Shown piece after piece: positions 61,333-64,000 of a stretch of DNA of 64,000 nt. Both the position numbers and the translations under genes were made by a program. Under the pieces are notes generated by a model. The model ran no database searches. It worked only from the letters and a program-made list of their open reading frames with translations, and was not told the DNA's origin. Each line of letters opens with the position of its first letter. The stretch's first letter is position 1. Source of the DNA: Coleofasciculus sp. FACHB-T130 (GTDB taxonomy: Bacteria > Cyanobacteriota > Cyanobacteriia > Cyanobacteriales > FACHB-T130); contig NZ_JACJOG010000053.1 in assembly GCF_014695375.1 (NCBI RefSeq), positions 1 to 64,000 of the forward strand, given 5' to 3'.

Positions 61333-64000
61333 ATGCCCCGCCGCCAGGACATCCACAAAATTCTGTTACTAGGCTCTGGTCCAATTGTGATTGGACAAGC
61401 CTGCGAGTTTGACTATTCAGGCACTCAAGCCTGTAAGGCGCTCCGGGAGGAAGGATATGAAGTCGTGCTGGTGAACTCGAATCCAGCCAGCATTATGACC
61501 GACCCGGAAACGGCCGATCGCACCTATATTGAACCGTTGACACCAGAAATCGTAGAAAAGGTAATCGCCAAAGAACAACCTGATGCGCTGCTGCCCACAA
61601 TGGGAGGTCAGACAGCTCTAAATATAGCCGTCACCCTTGCGAAAAATGGAGTACTGGAAAAGTACGGGGTCGAGTTAATTGGAGCCAAGCTACCGGCAAT
61701 CGAGAAAGCCGAAGACCGGCTGCTGTTTAAGGAAGCGATGGCGAAAATTGGGGTAAGCGTGTGCCCATCGGGGATTGCTAGCACCCTCGATGAAGCGAAG
61801 GCGATCGCGTCCCAAATTGGCAGCTATCCCTTGATTATCCGCCCTGCCTATACCCTAGGCGGCACCGGCGGCGGCATTTCCTACAACCAGGAAGAATTTG
61901 AAGAAATGGCTCAGGGCGGTTTGGATGCTAGCCCAGTGTCGCAAATTCTCATCGAACAGTCGCTGCTGGGTTGGAAAGAGTACGAACTAGAAGTCATGCG
62001 CGATTTGGCAGATAACGTCGTGATTATCTGCTCGATTGAGAACCTTGACCCGATGGGCATCCACACTGGGGACTCGATTACCGTAGCACCCGCGCAAACC
62101 CTCACCGATAAGGAATACCAGCGGTTGCGGGATGCGTCGATTAAAATTATCCGCGAGATTGGGGTAGAAACCGGCGGCTCGAATATTCAGTTTGCAGTTA
62201 ATCCTCTGACTGGCGACCTGATTGTCATTGAGATGAACCCCCGCGTTTCTCGCAGTTCTGCCCTGGCTTCTAAAGCGACCGGGTTCCCAATTGCGAAGAT
62301 AGCGGCAAAGTTGGCGGTAGGCTATACCCTCGACGAAATTCCCAACGATATCACCAAGAAAACCCCGGCGTCCTTTGAACCGACCATTGACTATGTGGTG
62401 ACGAAAATACCCCGATTTGCCTTCGAGAAATTTCCGGGTTCTCAGGCAATCCTGACGACGCAGATGAAGTCGGTGGGAGAAGTGATGGCGATGGGGCGGA
62501 CGTTCTGCGAGTCGTTCCAGAAAGCATTAAGAGGCTTGGAAACGGGTCGCGCGGGTTGGGGATGCGACAAGAACGAGAAATTGCCAAGTTTGGAACAAAT
62601 TCGTTCGGGACTGCGGACGCCTCATCCAGAGAGAATTTTCACCGTTCGTCATGCCATGTTGATGGGGATGACGGTAGAAGAAGTCTATGAACTGACGGGA
62701 ATCGATCCGTGGTTTCTAGATAAGATGCAACAACTGTTGGAAACCGAGAAGTTCTTGAAGCGAAGCAAGCTGAAAGACCTGACAAAAGAAAAGTTGTGGG
62801 ACATCAAGCAGGAAGGTTTTAGCGATCGCCAGATTGCCTACGGCACCAAAACGACCGAAGATGAAGTCCGCGACTACCGGAAGAATTTGGGTGTAGTGCC
62901 CGTCTACAAAACCGTGGATACCTGTGCGGCAGAATTTGAGGCGCTGACTCCTTATTACTACTCGACTTACGAAGAAGAATCGGAGGTATTGCCCTCAGAT
63001 AAGCGCAAGGTGATGATTTTAGGGGGTGGCCCGAACCGGATTGGGCAGGGGATTGAGTTTGACTACTGTTGCTGTCATGCAGCTTATTCTCTCTCCAAGC
63101 AAGGGTTTGAGACGATTATGGTCAATTCAAACCCGGAGACCGTTTCCACCGATTATGATACGAGCGATCGCCTCTACTTTGAGCCGCTGACGAAAGAAGA
63201 TGTTCTCAACATCATCGAGGCGGAACAGCCAGAGGGAATTATCGTGCAGTTTGGGGGTCAGACGCCGCTAAAATTGGCTTTGCCATTGCAGGAATATCTG
63301 CAATCCCACCCCGAAATCACCGCTAAAATTTGGGGAACCTCGCCAGATTCGATTGACACCGCCGAAGACCGAGAGCGATTTGAAAAAATCCTGCGGGAAC
63401 TTGATATCAAGCAACCAGCGAACGGAATTGCTCGGAGTTTTGAAGACGCCTTAGCGGTCGCGCAGCGCATTGGCTACCCCGTCGTGGTACGTCCTTCTTA
63501 TGTATTGGGAGGACGGGCGATGGAAATTGTCTACTCCGATGAGGATTTGCAGCGCTACATGATGTATGCGGTGCTGGTGGAACCCGATCATCCGATCTTG
63601 ATCGACAAGTTTTTGGAAAATGCGATTGAGGTGGATGTGGATGCGATCAGCGATCGCACTGGTAAGGTGGTGATTGGCGGCATCATGGAGCATATCGAAC
63701 AAGCGGGCATTCACTCTGGGGATTCTGCCTGTTCCTTGCCCTATACTTCCCTATCGGAAGCAGTCTTGGATACCATCCGTACCTGGACTATCGATCTCGC
63801 CAAGACCCTCAAGGTGATTGGATTGATGAATATCCAGTTTGCCGTTCAGGGGGAACAAGTTTACATTCTAGAAGCCAACCCCAGAGCCTCGCGCACCATC
63901 CCTTATGTCTCCAAAGCGACTGGAGTACCCCTAGCCGCTCTGGCGTCCCGAATTATGGCAGGTGCCACGCTGGAATCCCTCGACTTGACAGAGGAGGTAC
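61333..64000 (+). CDS. carB: Carbamoyl-phosphate synthase large subunit (3' end outside the window)
   Basis: At least 889 codons, open to the window edge; the full protein is usually near 1080 aa. It makes carbamoyl phosphate for arginine and pyrimidine synthesis from ammonia supplied by CarA. The N-terminus is typical ([40 protein letters not shown]). The two ATP-grasp halves both show the repeat pattern: [18 protein letters not shown] in the first, and [37 protein letters not shown] and [18 protein letters not shown] in the second. CarA is not adjacent upstream. Confidence 0.96.
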   Translation, partial: MPRRQDIHKILLLGSGPIVIGQACEFDYSGTQACKALREEGYEVVLVNSNPASIMTDPETADRTYIEPLTPEIVEKVIAKEQPDALLPTMGGQTALNIAVTLAKNGVLEKYGVELIGAKLPAIEKAEDRLLFKEAMAKIGVSVCPSGIASTLDEAKAIASQIGSYPLIIRPAYTLGGTGGGISYNQEEFEEMAQGGLDASPVSQILIEQSLLGWKEYELEVMRDLADNVVIICSIENLDPMGIHTGDSITVAPAQTLTDKEYQRLRDASIKIIREIGVETGGSNIQFAVNPLTGDLIVIEMNPRVSRSSALASKATGFPIAKIAAKLAVGYTLDEIPNDITKKTPASFEPTIDYVVTKIPRFAFEKFPGSQAILTTQMKSVGEVMAMGRTFCESFQKALRGLETGRAGWGCDKNEKLPSLEQIRSGLRTPHPERIFTVRHAMLMGMTVEEVYELTGIDPWFLDKMQQLLETEKFLKRSKLKDLTKEKLWDIKQEGFSDRQIAYGTKTTEDEVRDYRKNLGVVPVYKTVDTCAAEFEALTPYYYSTYEEESEVLPSDKRKVMILGGGPNRIGQGIEFDYCCCHAAYSLSKQGFETIMVNSNPETVSTDYDTSDRLYFEPLTKEDVLNIIEAEQPEGIIVQFGGQTPLKLALPLQEYLQSHPEITAKIWGTSPDSIDTAEDRERFEKILRELDIKQPANGIARSFEDALAVAQRIGYPVVVRPSYVLGGRAMEIVYSDEDLQRYMMYAVLVEPDHPILIDKFLENAIEVDVDAISDRTGKVVIGGIMEHIEQAGIHSGDSACSLPYTSLSEAVLDTIRTWTIDLAKTLKVIGLMNIQFAVQGEQVYILEANPRASRTIPYVSKATGVPLAALASRIMAGATLESLDLTEEV

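Overview
The window comes from a cyanobacterium, very probably a filamentous one. The evidence is the many GCGATCGC (HIP1-type) sites, outer-membrane porins carrying an SLH domain, pentapeptide-repeat proteins, a HetP-family protein, an Asr1405/Asl0597-type protein, ARC6-like kinase tails, and the gene order rplS - tRNA-Trp - secE - nusG - rplK - rplA - rplJ - rplL. Nothing here proves that the organism makes heterocysts.

Layout. (1) 1-4.7 kb: the 3' end of an insertion sequence that has cut a porin gene, an intact paralogous SLH porin, and an orphan pstS. The intact porin and pstS each carry an upstream array of 8-bp Pho-box repeats at 11-nt spacing, so this looks like a phosphate-starvation island. 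(2) 4.9-9.6 kb: the translation/secretion operon with tRNA-Trp and an L10 leader RNA. (3) 9.6-24.1 kb: a beta-lactamase-fold serine hydrolase, two Ser/Thr kinases flanking an FHA-ABCG transporter, a GIY-YIG-type protein, a membrane-anchored TPR/periplasmic-binding protein, a vWA membrane protein and a 1092-aa tubulin/FtsZ-like GTPase. The second half reads as a signalling and membrane-remodelling module. (4) 24.1-32 kb: a five-PAS hybrid histidine kinase, small proteins and a GH116 glycosidase.

(5) 32.7-43.2 kb: the most interesting region. A HetC-like exporter (cNMP-binding-like domain, C39 peptidase with an intact Cys/His/Asp triad, ABC) is followed by an HlyD adaptor and a HetP-family protein. 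Next come three tandem paralogous 69-72 aa peptides with a near-identical leader ending in VGA/VGG and Tyr/Ser-rich, Cys-free cores, a fourth GG-type peptide, a secreted Ser/Ala/Thr-rich protein, a parvulin-type prolyl isomerase, a 61-aa Ser-rich protein and a sorting-signal surface protein. This has the form of a peptide maturation and export system attached to HetC/HetP-type genes.

(6) 43.5-54.1 kb: two paralogous zinc metalloproteases, a convergent M16 peptidase pair (one active, one lacking the zinc motif) and a TetR regulator. (7) 54.2-64 kb: a pentapeptide-RidA fusion, a CobW-family zinc GTPase behind a perfect Zur/Fur-type palindrome, an alpha/beta-hydrolase without its Ser nucleophile, a small Cys-rich secreted protein, a Uma2 nuclease, a [2Fe-2S] thioredoxin-like protein, Dps, and carB, which runs off the window. 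Many intergenic gaps hold palindromes or dispersed repeats. All family assignments were made by reading motifs; no searches were run.
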